Assembly (NCBI RefSeq): GCF_015667795.1
Contig: NZ_JADPEL010000034.1
Location: forward strand, 1 to 37,263
Source of the DNA: Clostridium sp. D53t1_180928_C8
GTDB lineage: Bacteria; Bacillota; Clostridia; Clostridiales; Clostridiaceae
Reading direction: 5' to 3'
Length of the DNA stretch: 37,263 nt
In this document: piece by piece, positions 8,456 to 17,545 of the stretch
Layout: each line of letters begins with the position of its first letter
Numbering within the stretch: the stretch's first letter is position 1
Translations under genes and position numbers: made by a program
The notes under the pieces: model-generated
Told to the model about the DNA's origin: nothing
Seen by the model: only the letters and a program-made list of their open reading frames with translations
Database searches by the model: none

Positions 8456-8734
8456 CTATATTTTATTTTCATCTATGTTTAATTGTATTCCAGATGCATC
8501 CACAATCAACACATCTACTCCAACCTTAACAACCTTTTCCCATGGTATTTCTATATCATCTTCTTTAGAAAACCACCCCTTAGAAGCAGCTGGTAAAAAT
8601 ATTGAAACTACTTTATTTCTGGATAAATCAACCTTATAATCCCTAACATATCCCAATTTACTTCCTGTTGATACATCAACGACTTCCATACTTCTTATAG
8701 CATTTACTGAATATAAAATTAAATCATCTTCCAT
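8456..8734 (-). CDS. ylmC: YlmC/YmxH family PRC-barrel sporulation-associated protein
   Basis: This is a 92-residue PRC-barrel protein with the family pattern: an opening LYSVNAIRSMEVVDVSTGSKLGYVRD, the DLSRNKV strand and IPWEKVVKVGVDVLIVD at the end. YlmC/YmxH proteins are widespread in spore formers, and the molecular role is poorly known. I choose the ATG at 8734, with a GGGG-rich site six bases before it. A GTG at 8746 would overlap that site. It lies between sigG and nrdR in the same direction. Confidence 0.8.
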   Translation of the reverse strand: MEDDLILYSVNAIRSMEVVDVSTGSKLGYVRDYKVDLSRNKVVSIFLPAASKGWFSKEDDIEIPWEKVVKVGVDVLIVDASGIQLNIDENKI

Positions 8735-8860
8735 AAATATCCCCACCCCTTAAATATATTTAAATTTTAACTTTTGCTTATTTACCATAATTATATATAT
8801 GATGCTATAACTTATTTTATTAAAATAAATTTAATCCCGAAAGCCTATTGTTTTTTAGCG

Positions 8861-8884
8861 AAAAAAAAGGACCCATAGGGTCCT
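8861..8884 (-). terminator. terminator of sigG
   Basis: AGGACCC-TAT-GGGTCCT is followed by eight T on the minus strand, overlapping the sigG stop codon. Confidence 0.85.
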
Positions 8885-9656
8885 ATACATACTTTCTCAT
8901 ATGCTTTAATGCTGTTTTTTCCAATCTAGAAACTTGCGCTTGAGATATGCCAATTTCATCTGCTACTTCCATTTGTGTTCTGCCATTAAAAAATCTTAAT
9001 GTTAAAATTAATTTTTCTCTATCATTTAATTTTTTCATAGCTTCTTTTATAGATATATTTTCTAACCAACTATCATCACTATTTTTAGAATCACTAATTT
9101 GATCCATTACATAAATAGCATCACCACCATCATGATATATTGGCTCAAACAATGAAACCGGATCTTGAATTGCATCTAAAGCAAAAACAACTTCTTCTCT
9201 TGGTATATTTAATTCTTTAGCAATTTGAGAAACTGTAGGTTCTTTATTATTGTCTTTAATAAGTTTATCACGAACGAGTAATGCCTTATATGCAACATCT
9301 CTTAATGATCTACTTACTCTAATCGAGTTATTATCTCTTAAATATCTTCTTATCTCTCCTATTATCATAGGTACAGCATATGTAGAAAACTTAACATTTT
9401 GACCTAAATCAAAATTATCTATGGATTTCATCAATCCAATACAACCTACTTGAAATAAGTCATCTACATTTTCACCCCTATTATTAAATCTTTGAATAAC
9501 ACTTAAAACTAACCTTAAATTTCCTTTAATAAAGGTTTCCCTCGCTTGTGTATCTCCACTTCTCATCTTTAATAAAAGTTCTCTTTTTTCTTTTTCCTTT
9601 AGTACTGGTAATTTTGAAGTATTTACTCCACAAATCTCAACTTTGTTAATGATCAA
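8883..9656 (-). CDS. sigG: forespore sigma factor SigG
   Basis: This is a 257-residue sigma-70 family protein. The start MIINKVEICGVNTSKLPVL is characteristic of SigG. Region 2 (NLRLVLSVIQRF, DLFQVGCIGLMKSI, KFSTYAVPMIIGEIRRYLRDN), region 3 and region 4 (TQMEVADEIGISQAQVSRLEK) are intact. It directs late forespore transcription. The start is TTG at 9656 with AGGAG nine bases upstream. It follows sigE after 81 bases that carry a sigma-F-type promoter, so it can be expressed both from spoIIGA-sigE read-through and on its own. Confidence 0.96.
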   Translation of the reverse strand: MIINKVEICGVNTSKLPVLKEKEKRELLLKMRSGDTQARETFIKGNLRLVLSVIQRFNNRGENVDDLFQVGCIGLMKSIDNFDLGQNVKFSTYAVPMIIGEIRRYLRDNNSIRVSRSLRDVAYKALLVRDKLIKDNNKEPTVSQIAKELNIPREEVVFALDAIQDPVSLFEPIYHDGGDAIYVMDQISDSKNSDDSWLENISIKEAMKKLNDREKLILTLRFFNGRTQMEVADEIGISQAQVSRLEKTALKHMRKYV

Positions 9657-9697
9657 AGTTAATCACTCCTTCAGAAGTAATAACATACTGCATTTAA

Positions 9698-9727
9698 AAT
9701 TATTTCCGTTAGAGTATTCTTTTATAC
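9698..9727 (-). promoter_or_regulatory. candidate sigma-F-type promoter of sigG
   Basis: On the minus strand GTATA (9727-9723) is followed after 15 bases by GGAAATAATT (9707-9698). This matches the known sigma-F pattern GYWTA and GGNRANANTW (usual spacing about 16). It sits in the sigE-sigG gap, where sigma-F drives sigG in Bacillus. Confidence 0.6.
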
Positions 9728-9737
9728 TAAAGACAAC

Positions 9738-10445
9738 CTAAATCATTTTATTTATTTCTTTTTTTAATCTACTTATTATTTTCTTTTCTAATCTAGAAAT
9801 ATAAGATTGAGATATGCCAAGAATGTCAGCGACTTCCTTCTGAGTCTTTTCGCTATGTCCTGAAAGCCCAAATCTTAACCTAACAATTTCCTTCTCTCTT
9901 TCATTTAAATTTCTTAAAGCTAAAAATAATAGTTGCTTGTCAACTTCATCTTCAATTAAGTTATATACAGTATCATTTTCTGTACCTAAAATATCTGATA
10001 ATAATAACTCATTTCCATCCCAATCTATATTTAATGGTTCATAAAATGACACTTCTGCTTTTACTTTACTATTCCTTCTTAAATACATTAATATTTCGTT
10101 TTCAATACATCTTGATGCATAAGTAGCTAATTTAATTTTCTTTTCTGGATTAAAAGTATTTACAGCTTTAATTAATCCTATAGTTCCAACAGATATTAAA
10201 TCCTCAAATCCAACACCTGTATTTTCAAACTTTCTAGCTATATATACAACAAGCCTTAAATTTCTTTCTATAAGTGTATTTCTAACCTCTTCTCCACCTG
10301 CCCTTAATTTATCAACTAACTCTTCTTCTTCATCCTTTTTTAATGGTGGAGGTAGTGCATCATTTCCTCCAATATAATCTACTCTTTTTCTAAAAATATT
10401 AAACCTTGATAAAAATTTATTAATAAATAAAATTAACTTCTCCAT
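9738..10445 (-). CDS. sigE: mother-cell sigma factor SigE, as pro-sigma-E
   Basis: The 235-residue product aligns with SigE through regions 2 to 4 ([69 protein letters not shown]). The first 23 or so residues are a basic, hydrophobic pro-sequence before YIGG at 24-27, the expected processing point for SpoIIGA. It controls early mother-cell genes, including sigK. It follows spoIIGA by 14 bases, the classic spoIIG arrangement. Confidence 0.97.
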   Translation of the reverse strand: MEKLILFINKFLSRFNIFRKRVDYIGGNDALPPPLKKDEEEELVDKLRAGGEEVRNTLIERNLRLVVYIARKFENTGVGFEDLISVGTIGLIKAVNTFNPEKKIKLATYASRCIENEILMYLRRNSKVKAEVSFYEPLNIDWDGNELLLSDILGTENDTVYNLIEDEVDKQLLFLALRNLNEREKEIVRLRFGLSGHSEKTQKEVADILGISQSYISRLEKKIISRLKKEINKMI

Positions 10446-10459
10446 TTCTCATTACCCTC

Positions 10460-11263
10460 CTAAACTATACCTCTTGATAATAAAGCTTGAAACTCATCTT
10501 CCTTACTTAATTTTCTTTCACACCCACATATTATAGCTTCTACCTTTGTCCACGTATTTTCTTCTTTATTTCTAATTATTACATTATGACCTTTAAATCC
10601 CTTTATCTCACCTATTTCATTTATAGTGTCATATTTTATAGTAAACTTTTTATCATCAGCTATTTTAAATTGATTAAAATAAGTGTTTTCAACTATTATA
10701 CAAGGTAAATTAGTTACAGGTTCCCTCAATTCATTTCCTGTGTCTAAAAACCCTTTTACTAGTACTGTTCTTGTTCCTTCTGTAATATATATATCATATA
10801 AAAAGTTTTTCACTAGCGCTCTATCTTTAAGTAAATCTGCAACTCGAGTTATAACTATAAAAATAACTGCTACAGATAAAACTATAAATTTAGCTGAATT
10901 ATTTTTAATAATAAACTCTTGTCCAATTAAATATGTATTTTGCATTTGTACTGTTCCAAAACATATTCCACTTAGCATAAAAGCTAACATAAAAAATACT
11001 ACAAGTGATTTCAAAACAACTTTGAAACTTCTTTTTTCCATAGAAATATATATCATAATTGCTGGAACTAATATTTTTACTCCTATAGAACTAAGAATCT
11101 TTACATTACAAAAAATAACTAACCCATATATAGCTCCTAGTAAAGCCGCTAAATATACATTTCTTTTCTTATAATCAAATCTTAACAATCTAAAAGTAAG
11201 TAATAATAAAAATAAATTAATTATTATATTCTCCAATATATATATATCAATATAAATTTCCAT
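10460..11263 (-). CDS. spoIIGA: sigma-E processing peptidase SpoIIGA
   Basis: This is a 267-residue membrane aspartic protease. The N-terminal half has about five membrane segments (about 8-25, 38-54, 63-75, 84-104, 126-142). The C-terminal half carries FLDTGNELREP with catalytic Asp174. It needs SpoIIR from the forespore and cleaves pro-sigma-E at the septum. The ATG at 11263 follows AAGGGGGGTG. It heads the spoIIGA-sigE unit behind a long-spacer promoter. The length is slightly below the Bacillus protein, as is common in clostridia. Confidence 0.94.
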   Translation of the reverse strand: MEIYIDIYILENIIINLFLLLLTFRLLRFDYKKRNVYLAALLGAIYGLVIFCNVKILSSIGVKILVPAIMIYISMEKRSFKVVLKSLVVFFMLAFMLSGICFGTVQMQNTYLIGQEFIIKNNSAKFIVLSVAVIFIVITRVADLLKDRALVKNFLYDIYITEGTRTVLVKGFLDTGNELREPVTNLPCIIVENTYFNQFKIADDKKFTIKYDTINEIGEIKGFKGHNVIIRNKEENTWTKVEAIICGCERKLSKEDEFQALLSRGIV

Positions 11264-11287
11264 GTACTCACCCCCCTTAATATATAA

Positions 11288-11320
11288 ATTATACCGTTAT
11301 ATTAATTTTTTTTTTGTCAC
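11288..11320 (-). promoter_or_regulatory. spoIIG promoter with a 21-base spacer
   Basis: A perfect -10 TATAAT (11293-11288) is preceded 21 bases upstream by GTGACA (11320-11315), with no better -35 at 17. The Bacillus spoIIG promoter also has an abnormal spacer (22 bases) and needs Spo0A. A good 0A box (TGTCGAA) was not found; TGTGACA at the -35 is a 5/7 match to its complement. Confidence 0.55.
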
Positions 11321-11453
11321 ATTGAAGGAGTTTAAACTAATTTTTAAACCAAGTTTTTTTACATTTTCCCCGTGTTTTTCCCTTATAAATTTTAATAAAC
11401 TTTTTATTTCTTTCTTTATGTCTTTTTATGCAAATAACATATATTTTTATATA

Positions 11454-11496
11454 TAAAAAAATAGATAGAAAATGACTTGCACTTTCTATCTATTTA
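11454..11496 (-). terminator. terminator of ftsZ
   Basis: AAATAGATAGAAA pairs with TTTCTATCTATTT, followed by T residues on the minus strand, shortly after the ftsZ stop. Confidence 0.75.
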
Positions 11497-11513
11497 TACT
11501 AATTAAATATTAA

Positions 11514-12629
11514 CTATTTTCTTGATCTTAAGAAGCTCGGAATATTTACACTTTCTCTATCTAAATCTAATAATGGGTCAGTATGAGGTGCTACATGCTC
11601 TTCTTCCTTTTTAACTGTTTCAACTGGTTTTGGTTCAACTCTAGGTTCACTAGCACTTGATACAATTGTACCGTTATCTTCTTCAAATCCTGTTGCAATT
11701 ACAGTTAATCTAATCTCATCATTTAGACTTTCATCAATAACTGCTCCAAATATAATATTCGCATCTACATCCGCTGCTTCTCTAACAATTTCAGCCGCTT
11801 CATAAACTTCAATAGCTCCTAAATCTACACCACCAGTAAAGTTAATTATAACTCCTGTTGCACCATCTATAGAAGTTTCTAATAATGGAGATGATATTGC
11901 TTGTCTAACTGCATCTTGTGCTTTATTATCTCCCTTTCCATAACCTACTCCCATGTGAGCTAGTCCCTTATCTTTCATTACTGTTTCAATATCTGCAAAG
12001 TCAGCATTAACTACCCCAGGAATTGTAATAAGGTCTGATATCGCTTGTACACCTTGTCTTAAAACTCCATCAGCTAATTTGAAAGAATCTAATAACGTAG
12101 TTTTCTTATCTGCCATAGCTAAAAGTTTTTCATTTGGAATTATAACTAATGTATCAACATGTTGCTTTAAATTTTCTAATCCCATTTCAGCATGTCTCAT
12201 TCTTCTCTTTCCTTCAAATGGGAAAGGTTTAGTAACTACACCTACTGTTAGGATATTCATAGATTTAGCAATTTCAGCAACTACTGGAGCAGCACCTGTA
12301 CCTGTTCCACCACCCATACCAGCAGTAATAAATACCATATTAGCACCTTTTATTGCTTCTGCTATTTCTTCTCTACTTTCTTCTGCAGCCTTTTTCCCAA
12401 TCTCAGGATTAGCTCCAGCCCCAAGACCTTTAGTAAGCTTTTCACCTATTTGAATCTTAGTGTTTGCTTGTGAAAGTAATAATGCTTGTTTATCTGTGTT
12501 TACAACTATAAACTCAACATTCTTTAATCCTTCAATTATCATTCTGTTAACGGCATTACCACCGCCGCCACCACAGCCTATTACTTTTATATTCGTTAAT
12601 TCTTGCATATCTAATTCAAAATCTAACAA
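11514..12629 (-). CDS. ftsZ: cell division GTPase FtsZ
   Basis: This is a 371-residue tubulin homologue that forms the Z ring. Nucleotide-binding loops are [11 protein letters not shown] (18-28) and GGGTGTG (106-112). The T7 synergy loop is [12 protein letters not shown]. The variable linker (about 320-355) is acidic. The C-terminal tail [10 protein letters not shown] is the conserved FtsA/SepF-binding peptide. It stands alone without ftsA or other dcw genes, as in other clostridia, and lies between spoIIGA and pilT. GGAGG precedes the ATG at 12629. Confidence 0.97.
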   Translation of the reverse strand: MLDFELDMQELTNIKVIGCGGGGGNAVNRMIIEGLKNVEFIVVNTDKQALLLSQANTKIQIGEKLTKGLGAGANPEIGKKAAEESREEIAEAIKGANMVFITAGMGGGTGTGAAPVVAEIAKSMNILTVGVVTKPFPFEGKRRMRHAEMGLENLKQHVDTLVIIPNEKLLAMADKKTTLLDSFKLADGVLRQGVQAISDLITIPGVVNADFADIETVMKDKGLAHMGVGYGKGDNKAQDAVRQAISSPLLETSIDGATGVIINFTGGVDLGAIEVYEAAEIVREAADVDANIIFGAVIDESLNDEIRLTVIATGFEEDNGTIVSSASEPRVEPKPVETVKKEEEHVAPHTDPLLDLDRESVNIPSFLRSRK

Positions 12630-12742
12630 AATAACTCCTCCTTAAAACTCTCTCTATTAGTAATTTAAATACTTTCATAAAATTAACTTCACTAATTCAA
12701 CTTATAACTCTACTATAAAATTAAAAATTATTTCGTAATTCA

Positions 12743-12771
12743 ATTTTACATCATTAAATATATGTTAACAA
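12743..12771 (-). promoter_or_regulatory. candidate vegetative promoter of ftsZ
   Basis: TTGTTA (12771-12766), a 17-base spacer, then TAAAAT (12748-12743), about 115 bases before the ftsZ ATG. A second sigma-A-like pair (TTGATA, 17, TAAACT) lies further upstream. Confidence 0.4.
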
Positions 12772-13000
12772 TAGTAAATTGCTAATTGTTGAAGAATTTT
12801 GTAATGTTTCCTTTACTTTTGTAAAAAATAAGTATCTAAATTTTCCAATTTGTCCTAGTTAGTTTAAATTTAATCTTAGTTTAATAAAATATAATACTTT
12901 TATCAAGACAATATTATATTTTAATCCTATCATAAATATAATTCAACGTATTTTTAAAAATCCCTCTATTTTTTAACATATTTTTAAAATTTTATAATAT

Positions 13001-13030
13001 AAAAGAGCGTAAAAATTTTACGCTCTTTTT
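13001..13030 (-). terminator. terminator after pilT
   Basis: A hairpin with stem AGAGCGTAAAA and complement lies immediately after the pilT stop. T residues flank it on both strands, so it could work in either direction. Confidence 0.75.
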
Positions 13031-13033
13031 TTA

Positions 13034-14089
13034 TTATAAAATCATCATTCTTTTTAAGGTTTCTCTATCCACTGCATATGTCATTGCTGTTTCCATTGAA
13101 ATGACACCCTTTTTATACAATTCAGAAATTGCCATATCCATAGTTTTCATTCCATATCTATTACCTGTCTGAACTGCAGATTCAATTTGATGTGTTTTTC
13201 CTTCTCTTATAAGATTTTGAATTCCAGGAGTTGTAATCATGACTTCAAGAGCCGATACTCTTCCATCTCCACTTATATTAGGCAATAATTGTTGAGATAC
13301 AACAGCTTGTAATACAGATGCTAATTGAATCTTAATTTGTTGTTGTTGATGTGGTGGAAATACGTCTATTATTCTATCAATAGTCTTTGCTGCACCAATG
13401 GTGTGTAATGTTGAAAAAACTAAATGTCCAGTTTCTGCTGCTGTAAGAGCTATAGAAATTGTTTCTAAATCTCTCATTTCACCAACTAAAATAACATCTG
13501 GATCTTCTCTCAAAATCGCTTTTAATGCACTTTCATAGCTTCTACTATCTTTTCCAATTTCTCTTTGATTTATTATACACATATTATGCTTGTGTAAATA
13601 TTCAATAGGATCTTCTAATGTTATTATATGAGCTTGTCTAGTATTGTTAATTTCATTTATCATTGCAGCTAAAGTTGTACTTTTTCCGCTTCCTGTTGGT
13701 CCCGTTACTAATACAAGACCTCTATTTTTTTCAACTATATCTTTAAGTACTGCTGGATGCTTTAACTCATCTAAAGTAGGTATTTTAAGTGCAATAACTC
13801 TTATTGCAATAGCATCACTGTTTCTTTGCTTAAAAATATTAACTCTAAATCTCCCTATACCTTGAGCAGAGTAAGATGTATCAAACTCTCCAATAGCTAA
13901 ATATTCATCATATTTCGCTCCTAATATTTCCTTAGAAAACTCATTCATATCTTGGGGTAATAACTTATCAACGCCTAGCTGAATAAGCTTTCCATTACGT
14001 CTTATAGTTGGTGGTAACCCCACTGTTAAGTGCAAATCCGAAGCGTTCATTTCTATGGTTTTACTTAATAGTTCTTTTAATAAATACAT
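13034..14089 (-). CDS. pilT: type IV pilus retraction ATPase, PilT-like
   Basis: This is a 351-residue secretion/retraction ATPase. It has an N-terminal PAS-like domain, Walker A GPTGSGKST (130-138), an Asp box (ITLEDPIEY), Walker B (DPDVILVGEMRD), a His box (TAAETGHLVFSTLHT) and the PilT C-terminal signature NLIREGKTHQI. PilT powers pilus retraction and gliding in clostridia. No pilin, PilB or PilC genes are nearby. It is isolated between ftsZ and sigK, so its partners must be elsewhere. Confidence 0.92.
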   Translation of the reverse strand: MYLLKELLSKTIEMNASDLHLTVGLPPTIRRNGKLIQLGVDKLLPQDMNEFSKEILGAKYDEYLAIGEFDTSYSAQGIGRFRVNIFKQRNSDAIAIRVIALKIPTLDELKHPAVLKDIVEKNRGLVLVTGPTGSGKSTTLAAMINEINNTRQAHIITLEDPIEYLHKHNMCIINQREIGKDSRSYESALKAILREDPDVILVGEMRDLETISIALTAAETGHLVFSTLHTIGAAKTIDRIIDVFPPHQQQQIKIQLASVLQAVVSQQLLPNISGDGRVSALEVMITTPGIQNLIREGKTHQIESAVQTGNRYGMKTMDMAISELYKKGVISMETAMTYAVDRETLKRMMIL

Positions 14090-14194
14090 TTTTACTCTCC
14101 CTTTTATAACTCATCTCTAAGTATCTATATAATATTATTTTAGTAAAATCGGTAATTTTTTTCAACTTTTTTTTAAAATTTTATTAATTATTGG

Positions 14195-14890
14195 TTATTT
14201 AAATGTTAACTCTTTCTTAAGTTTCTTTAGTGCCTTTTTTTCTATCCGAGATACATAAGATCTTGATATTCCAAGTAAACTTGCAATTTCTCTTTGAGTC
14301 TTGCACTTTCCATCTATTAGCCCATACCTCATTTTAATAATTTCTCCTTCTCTCTCATTTAAAGAAGTATTTATTTTAGAGTACAAAGCTTTAATTTGTA
14401 TGTTTGTTTCAACTTTGTCAATAACTGAATCTTTATCGCTACTTAATACATCAATTAGACTTATTTCATTACCTTCTTTATCGACTCCAATTGGATCATG
14501 AAGAAAAGTTTCTCCCTTTTGCTTTTTACTACTTCTAAATAACATTAAAATTTCATTTTCAATGCATCTAGATGCATATGTAGCTAATCTTGTACCTTTT
14601 GATGCATCAAATGAATCAATAGCCTTAATTAATCCCACTGTACCAATTGATATAAGCTCATCTATATCCTTGTTAGGTATTTGATATTTTTTCACAATAT
14701 GCGCAACCAATCTAAGGTTTCTTTCTATTAAAACACCTTTAGCATTTTTGTCACCAGCTTTTAACAGTTCCAAGTACTTCTGCTCTTCTTTTTCATCTAA
14801 AGGCTGTGGAAATGTATTGCTACCTGAAATATATCCAGCTAGAAATACATTAGTACATAATAACTCCAAAATATTACTAATAACTATCAC
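14195..14890 (-). CDS. sigK: late mother-cell sigma factor SigK, as pro-sigma-K
   Basis: The 231-residue protein aligns with SigK throughout: [90 protein letters not shown] hydrophobic pro-sequence precedes YISGSN at about residue 20. The gene is continuous, with no skin-type insertion. The start is GTG at 14890 with AGGAGG seven bases upstream. In clostridia SigK can act both early and late in sporulation. Confidence 0.96.
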   Translation of the reverse strand: MIVISNILELLCTNVFLAGYISGSNTFPQPLDEKEEQKYLELLKAGDKNAKGVLIERNLRLVAHIVKKYQIPNKDIDELISIGTVGLIKAIDSFDASKGTRLATYASRCIENEILMLFRSSKKQKGETFLHDPIGVDKEGNEISLIDVLSSDKDSVIDKVETNIQIKALYSKINTSLNEREGEIIKMRYGLIDGKCKTQREIASLLGISRSYVSRIEKKALKKLKKELTFK

Positions 14891-15236
14891 TAAGCTTCCT
14901 CCTAGTAGTGCTTATTATATAATATGATGGTTTTTTAAAATATTGCGTAAAGAATTTAAATTAATTTTCTTGACAAACTTTTTAGCTTAATTGCAAAGCA
15001 ATTTATAGTTAAGGATATTCGGCCAATTAAGTTTTTTGACAGCACTTATCTAGTTTTAAAAATAAACCTCATCTCCTAAATATCTAAGATGTAACTTAAA
15101 CTTCCACAATTTTAATTTTGGATTTTAATCAATAATTGATCATGTAAATAATAATCTACATTAACACTCTTAATTGTCCGTAAGACCCTTAACTTTTATT
15201 TTTCTTCGTAATATTTTTCAATTGTTTAGATAATCA
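14891..15236. other. sigK upstream region, no gene seen
   Basis: About 350 bases. Close to sigK, minus-strand CATATTATA (near 14927-14919) fits the sigma-K/E -10 form CATANNNTA, and CAATATT lies only 12 bases upstream, so the promoter call is weak. A short palindrome AATTGC-AAA-GCAATT lies near 14989-15003. No ORF or terminator was recognised. Confidence 0.35.
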
Positions 15237-16853
15237 TTATTGCATTAATGCTTTGACAATTTCTCTATAAATAGGGGCAGCTGTATTTCCTCCACCTAAT
15301 TCCTTACCATTTTTGTCTAAGCCCTTTATATTAGGCACTGAAATAACTAACGTATATAATTTTCCATTTAATTCGAAATACCCTGCAAACCAGCCATGAG
15401 TTGTAGCACCACCCTCACCTGTTGCTGTACCAGTCTTTCCACCTTGAGTTATCCCTTCTATTTTAGCCGCTGAACCTGTTCCTTGCCATATAACATCGTG
15501 CATATTATTTTTTACTAATTTTGATGTAGTTGAACTAAATATTCTATTTTCTTCATTTTGAACATTTTCTATAACATTATTATCTTCATCCACAATTGCT
15601 TCTACAAGTGATGGCTTAATATATACCCCATCATTTATTACTGCATTTATAGCTCCTGCAATTTGAAGTGGTGTTACTGTAATACATTGTCCTATTGCAA
15701 AATTACTAATTCCATCACTTTGTTTAGCCATTACCCCTATAGCTTCTTCTCTATTTTCTCCAGATAACCCTAATACTTTATTATACATTCCTAAATTAGT
15801 AGTATATTTTAACATATTTTCATAGCCTATTAACTCACCAACTTTAGCAAATATATCATTACAAGAAACATCTAGAGCCTCACTTAAAGTTAAAGTTCCA
15901 TGACTATAAGATTTTCCACCATTACTACAAATATTACCGTTACAGCTAAAAGAATTGTTAACATTAACTAAACCCTCATTTAATGCTATTGCCTCTGTTA
16001 TAACTTTAAATATAGAACCTGGCTCAAGCCCCAATTGACCTATACCTAAATTAATATTTGCTTCTGATTCATCCTTTTGTACCATAGACTTTATCTTTCC
16101 TGTTTTTGCTTCTAAAAGAACTACACCTACATTATCTAGATTGCTATAATCATCACTCTTTAAAACATTTCTTATTTTATCTGACCACTCTTCATCGATA
16201 GTTAATCTTATGTTTTTATTATTTTCCCCATAATTAGTTTCATTACTTCTATATATAGATTTTTCATCTAAATGGAAACCTATTGTAGGTCTTTTATTCT
16301 CTGAAATTATATCTAAAATACTACTTTCAAACGAACCTTCTTCTACATTATTCTTATCTATAGATGCAATCATATTCTCTACATTCCATCTTTCTTTTAA
16401 ATCCAACTGATCATATACATAAGTATAAATTCCCTTTATATCATTTAACTTATTTAACTTTTCATATGTCTCTTCTGTAATGGTATAATATAGTTTCCCG
16501 CTTTGATTCATAATATCAGTAAAATTAAAATCTTCATCTTCTGATTTCATTATAAAGTTTAAAGCTAATAAATCTTCTAATGTTTCTTCATAATTATTTA
16601 ATTTAAAAGGCTTAGTGTCTAATACCATAACATACTTACTTTTATAATTTATAAGGCTCTTTCCATTTGCATCAAACAACTTATAATTACTATCACTAGT
16701 ATATTCAACTTGATGATTTTCAAGTTCCCCTTGAACAGAAGTTGTTGGAGACATCATTAATATATATAATCTTATAGTTAAAGCAATAAAAATGCTAAAA
16801 AATCCAATACATACAATTAGTGATTTTTTATTATCAATCTTATATCTATACAA
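15237..16853 (-). CDS. class B penicillin-binding protein, PBP2/SpoVD-like transpeptidase
   Basis: The 538-residue product has one N-terminal membrane anchor (about 12-33). A short, divergent dimerisation region (about 50-200) follows, then a complete transpeptidase domain: S-x-x-K at Ser280 (EPGSIFK), S-x-N at 330-332 (SCN) and KTGT at 473-476. It cross-links peptidoglycan outside the membrane. No PASTA domain is present. The start is TTG at 16853 with AAGGAGGTG six bases upstream. Its place next to sigK suggests a spore-cortex role, but that is inference; a vegetative PBP2-type role is possible. Confidence 0.85.
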   Translation of the reverse strand: MYRYKIDNKKSLIVCIGFFSIFIALTIRLYILMMSPTTSVQGELENHQVEYTSDSNYKLFDANGKSLINYKSKYVMVLDTKPFKLNNYEETLEDLLALNFIMKSEDEDFNFTDIMNQSGKLYYTITEETYEKLNKLNDIKGIYTYVYDQLDLKERWNVENMIASIDKNNVEEGSFESSILDIISENKRPTIGFHLDEKSIYRSNETNYGENNKNIRLTIDEEWSDKIRNVLKSDDYSNLDNVGVVLLEAKTGKIKSMVQKDESEANINLGIGQLGLEPGSIFKVITEAIALNEGLVNVNNSFSCNGNICSNGGKSYSHGTLTLSEALDVSCNDIFAKVGELIGYENMLKYTTNLGMYNKVLGLSGENREEAIGVMAKQSDGISNFAIGQCITVTPLQIAGAINAVINDGVYIKPSLVEAIVDEDNNVIENVQNEENRIFSSTTSKLVKNNMHDVIWQGTGSAAKIEGITQGGKTGTATGEGGATTHGWFAGYFELNGKLYTLVISVPNIKGLDKNGKELGGGNTAAPIYREIVKALMQ

Positions 16854-16899
16854 AAAAACACCTCCTTTAGCTAAATTCTAGACTAAAATGAGGTGTTTT
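16852..16899 (-). terminator. udk terminator whose 3' arm is the PBP ribosome site
   Basis: AAAACACCTC (16899-16890 on the minus strand) pairs with GAGGTGTTTT (16864-16855), ending in seven T. GGAGGTG in the right arm is also the only ribosome site for the TTG at 16853. Within the loop TTTAG and CTAAA can extend the structure. Confidence 0.65.
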
Positions 16900-16906
16900 A
16901 TTCAAA

Positions 16907-17524
16907 CTACTTAAGTATATCTCTAATTTTTGCCATTAATAAATCTATAGCAACATAATTATGTCCACCTTCTGGTATAATTATATCTGCATATTTTTTT
17001 GACGGCTCGGTAAATTGAAGATGCATTGGTCTAACAATATTTAAATATTGATCTACAACTGATTCAACTGTTCTTCCTCTTTCATTTATATCTCTAACTA
17101 ATCTTCTTAAAATTCTTATATCAGCATCAGTATCTACATAAACTTTTATATCTAAAAGATCTCTTATTCTTTCATCTTCAAGTATTAAAATACCTTCTAC
17201 TAAAACAATATCTCTTGATTCTACAATTGTAGTTTCTTTAGATCTATTGTGTACAGTAAAGTCATAACTAGGTTTTTCTATAGACTCTCCATTTATTAAT
17301 TTCTTTAAATGTTCTACTAATAAATCATTATCAAATGCCATTGGATGATCGTAGTTAGTTTTAACTCTTTCTTCCATTGATAAATGACTTTGATCTTTGT
17401 AATACATATCTTGTTGTATCATTGCAATACAATCTTTTGAAAAATTAGAATATAAGGCATCTGCTATTGTACTTTTACCAGATCCTGTTCCCCCAGTAAT
17501 TCCTATTAAAATTGGTTTTGACAT
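16907..17524 (-). CDS. udk: uridine kinase
   Basis: This is a 205-residue enzyme that phosphorylates uridine and cytidine with ATP or GTP in pyrimidine salvage. It has a P-loop GGTGSGKST (10-18), [12 protein letters not shown] substrate lid region, NYDHPMAFD, and the [14 protein letters not shown] lid near 135-149. It is the last gene of mltG-trmR-trhP-udk, the same order as Bacillus yrrL-yrrM-yrrN-yrrO-udk with one U32 gene missing. GGAGG precedes the ATG at 17524. Confidence 0.95.
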   Translation of the reverse strand: MSKPILIGITGGTGSGKSTIADALYSNFSKDCIAMIQQDMYYKDQSHLSMEERVKTNYDHPMAFDNDLLVEHLKKLINGESIEKPSYDFTVHNRSKETTIVESRDIVLVEGILILEDERIRDLLDIKVYVDTDADIRILRRLVRDINERGRTVESVVDQYLNIVRPMHLQFTEPSKKYADIIIPEGGHNYVAIDLLMAKIRDILK

Positions 17525-17545
17525 TACCGTTCCTCCTTAGTAGTA

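Larger units (their letters stand above)
12630..13033. other. ftsZ upstream region, no gene seen
   Basis: This is about 400 very AT-rich bases between pilT and ftsZ. I see the pilT terminator at its right end and candidate ftsZ promoters, but no convincing small ORF. Confidence 0.5.

Noticed and set aside
10683-11174. 163-codon open frame on the plus strand
   Set aside because: It is antisense to spoIIGA, has no ribosome site and its composition mirrors the real gene.
11270-11330. Canonical Spo0A box TGTCGAA near spoIIGA
   Set aside because: The best match is 5 of 7 bases and overlaps a long A/T run; not claimed.
12079-12453. 124-codon open frame on the plus strand
   Set aside because: It is antisense to ftsZ, an artefact of Gly/Ala-rich codons in the real gene.
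14195-14890. Possible skin-type interruption of sigK
   Set aside because: The reading frame is continuous through all sigma regions and no recombinase is present.
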